Shown here piece by piece: positions 4,554 to 5,628 of a DNA stretch of 5,628 bases. The notes under the pieces were generated by a model. The model was not told the DNA's origin. It saw nothing but the letters and a program-made list of their open reading frames with translations, and searched no databases. The position numbers and the translations under genes were made by a program. Where the stretch lies: contig JALAHE010000261.1 in the NCBI GenBank assembly GCA_022712075.1, positions 1 to 5,628 on the forward strand. The letters are read 5' to 3'. How positions within the stretch are numbered: the first letter of the stretch is position 1; each line of letters starts with the position of its first letter. The DNA comes from Galactobacter sp. GTDB taxonomy: Bacteria; Actinomycetota; Actinomycetes; Actinomycetales; Micrococcaceae.

Positions 4554-5628
4554 AAGCGGGCGCGCCAGTACTGCGGAGCCACCTGGATGGCCTTGGCGGG
4601 GACGCCGAGCGCCGAGGCAGCGGCGGCGGCCCAGTGCGGATCGCGCAAGGCGGCGCGCCCGATGCTCACGGCGTGGGCCTGGCCCGTCGCGAGGATCGTC
4701 TCGGCCTGGGCCGGTTCCTCGATGAGCCCGACGGCGCTCACGACGGCGTCCGTGCCGGCCAGCGCCTCGGTGACGGCCTGCGCGAGCGGGACCTGGTAGC
4801 CGGGGCCCACGGGGATGCGGCCGCCGGCCAGGCCGCCGGAGGAGACGTCGATCCAGCCCACGCCGTGCTGGGTGACGAGGGTGCGGGCCAGGCGCGCGGC
4901 GGTGCGCACGTCCCAGACCTCGCCGTCGGCGCCCTCCGTCCAATCGGTGGCCGAGACGCGGATGCCGAGCGGCTTGTGGGCCGGCCAGGCGGCGCGGACG
5001 GCGTCAACGACGCGCAGCAACAGGCGCGTGCGCCCCGCCTCATCGCCGCCGTGACCGTCGGTGCGGGTGTTTGTGAGGGGGGAGAGGAACTGGTGCAGGA
5101 GGTAGCCGTGGGCGGCGTGGATTTGCACCGCGTCGTAGCCGGCGGCGTCGGCGCGGCGGGCGGCAGAGGCGAAGGCCTCGATGACCTCGTCCAGGCCGGA
5201 TTCGTCCAGTGCGGCAGGGGCATCGAGCTCCGGCAGCGTGGGCTCGGAGGTGGCGGAGACCGTGGCCCAGCCGCCCTCCTCCGCGGGCACGGTGCCCTCG
5301 GAGGCGCCCGGGAGCCACGGGTACGTCGAGGCCTTGCCGCCAGCGTGGCCGAGCTGCAGGGCGATCGCTGCGCCCTGCGTGTGGGCGAAGGCCGTGAGGC
5401 GGGCGTGGGCCGGCACCTGGGCGTCGTCCCACAGGCCGAGGTCGCGCGGGGAGATGCGCCCGCGGGCCTCGACGCCCGTGGCCTCGACCGTCACGAGGCC
5501 GAAGCCGCCGGCCGCCATGGCGCCGGTGTGCACGAGGTGCCAATCGGTCGGCACGCCGTCCTCGGCCCGCACGCTGTACTGGCACATCGGCGGGATCATG
5601 GCGCGATTGCGCAACTCGAGGCCGGGGC
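4550..5628 (-). CDS. Old Yellow Enzyme family NADH:flavin oxidoreductase (YqjM/XenA-like), 5' end outside the window
   Basis: This FMN-dependent ene-reductase of the class III OYE type uses NAD(P)H to reduce activated C=C bonds. Its physiological substrate is unknown. Numbering from the TTG at 5614: PMCQYS at 9-14 carries the class III redox-tuning Cys11 and Tyr13; DWHLVHTGAMAAGGFGL at 24-40; the FMN-binding region QLGHAGGK at 87-94; H166-A-A-H169 with GYLLHQFLSPL, the His pair that binds the substrate carbonyl; RVSATDW at 219-225; VSSGG at 257-261; GYQVP; and the C-terminal PQYWRARF with R351 at the position of the YqjM arginine finger. The frame stays open to the window edge and reads PGLELRNRAM across the TTG, the normal internal OYE N-terminal sequence. 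The TTG is therefore not the true start, and roughly 10-15 residues lie outside. Oddities: the usual GHAGRK is GHAGGK, and the usual DEYGGS-x-x-NR loop is DGHGGDEAGR (186-195). A 187-nt gap and an inverted repeat separate it from the DUF4916 gene. Confidence 0.93.
   Translation of the reverse strand, partial: PGLELRNRAMIPPMCQYSVRAEDGVPTDWHLVHTGAMAAGGFGLVTVEATGVEARGRISPRDLGLWDDAQVPAHARLTAFAHTQGAAIALQLGHAGGKASTYPWLPGASEGTVPAEEGGWATVSATSEPTLPELDAPAALDESGLDEVIEAFASAARRADAAGYDAVQIHAAHGYLLHQFLSPLTNTRTDGHGGDEAGRTRLLLRVVDAVRAAWPAHKPLGIRVSATDWTEGADGEVWDVRTAARLARTLVTQHGVGWIDVSSGGLAGGRIPVGPGYQVPLAQAVTEALAGTDAVVSAVGLIEEPAQAETILATGQAHAVSIGRAALRDPHWAAAAASALGVPAKAIQVAPQYWRARF

Noticed and set aside
4426..4725. 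99-codon + strand frame running from the gap into the oxidoreductase gene
   Set aside because: Arg-rich product, antisense to conserved OYE C-terminal coding sequence, and its start sits just before the AGGAGG rather than after it.
1..5628. CRISPR array, transposase, phage or toxin-antitoxin genes
   Set aside because: No spaced direct repeats beyond the 9-bp array, and no integrase, transposase or paired small-gene signature in any frame examined.

Overview
The window is very GC-rich, and third codon positions are almost always G or C. Together with the protein families present (DUF4916 Nudix-like, DUF6882-like and DUF4240 proteins, and a FUSC transporter), this points to a high-GC actinomycete (Actinomycetota, possibly Micrococcales or Actinomycetales). 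That assignment is an inference from composition and families; the window holds no rRNA, tRNA or taxonomic marker gene.

Layout. Positions 1-80 are a short upstream region with one weak promoter-like hexamer. Two genes run on the + strand: a lipoprotein carrying a DUF4240 domain (81-887) and a FUSC-family membrane transporter (984-2093). Each has its own leader, and a GC hairpin lies between them. The transporter ends 10 bp from the stop of a convergent minus-strand group. Read 5' to 3', that group is an Old Yellow Enzyme (OYE) family flavin oxidoreductase cut by the window's right edge (5628 down to 4550), a Nudix-fold DUF4916 protein (4362-3823), an unrecognised 299-residue protein (3818-2919) and a DUF6882-like protein (2811-2104). 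The DUF4916 gene and the 299-residue gene are 4 nt apart and are very likely co-translated. The oxidoreductase and the DUF6882-like gene are each set off by a gap with a terminator-like hairpin, so they may be separate transcription units.

Non-coding structure. There are three hairpin or inverted-repeat candidates just behind stop codons (890-915, 2878-2911, 4486-4539), a 9-bp GC tandem repeat (2836-2871), and a possible unlisted 34-codon small gene with a CxxC motif and a near-perfect Shine-Dalgarno (4449-4553).

How the genes work together. Apart from the coupled DUF4916/299-residue pair, nothing shows a shared pathway. The right edge holds a soluble ene-reductase and the left a membrane exporter-like protein, and most of the rest are domains of unknown function. 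I see no phage, transposon, CRISPR or toxin-antitoxin signature. The best candidates for something undescribed are the DUF4916 + 299-residue pair, the secreted DUF4240 lipoprotein and the small CxxC ORF. None amounts to a demonstrated new system.
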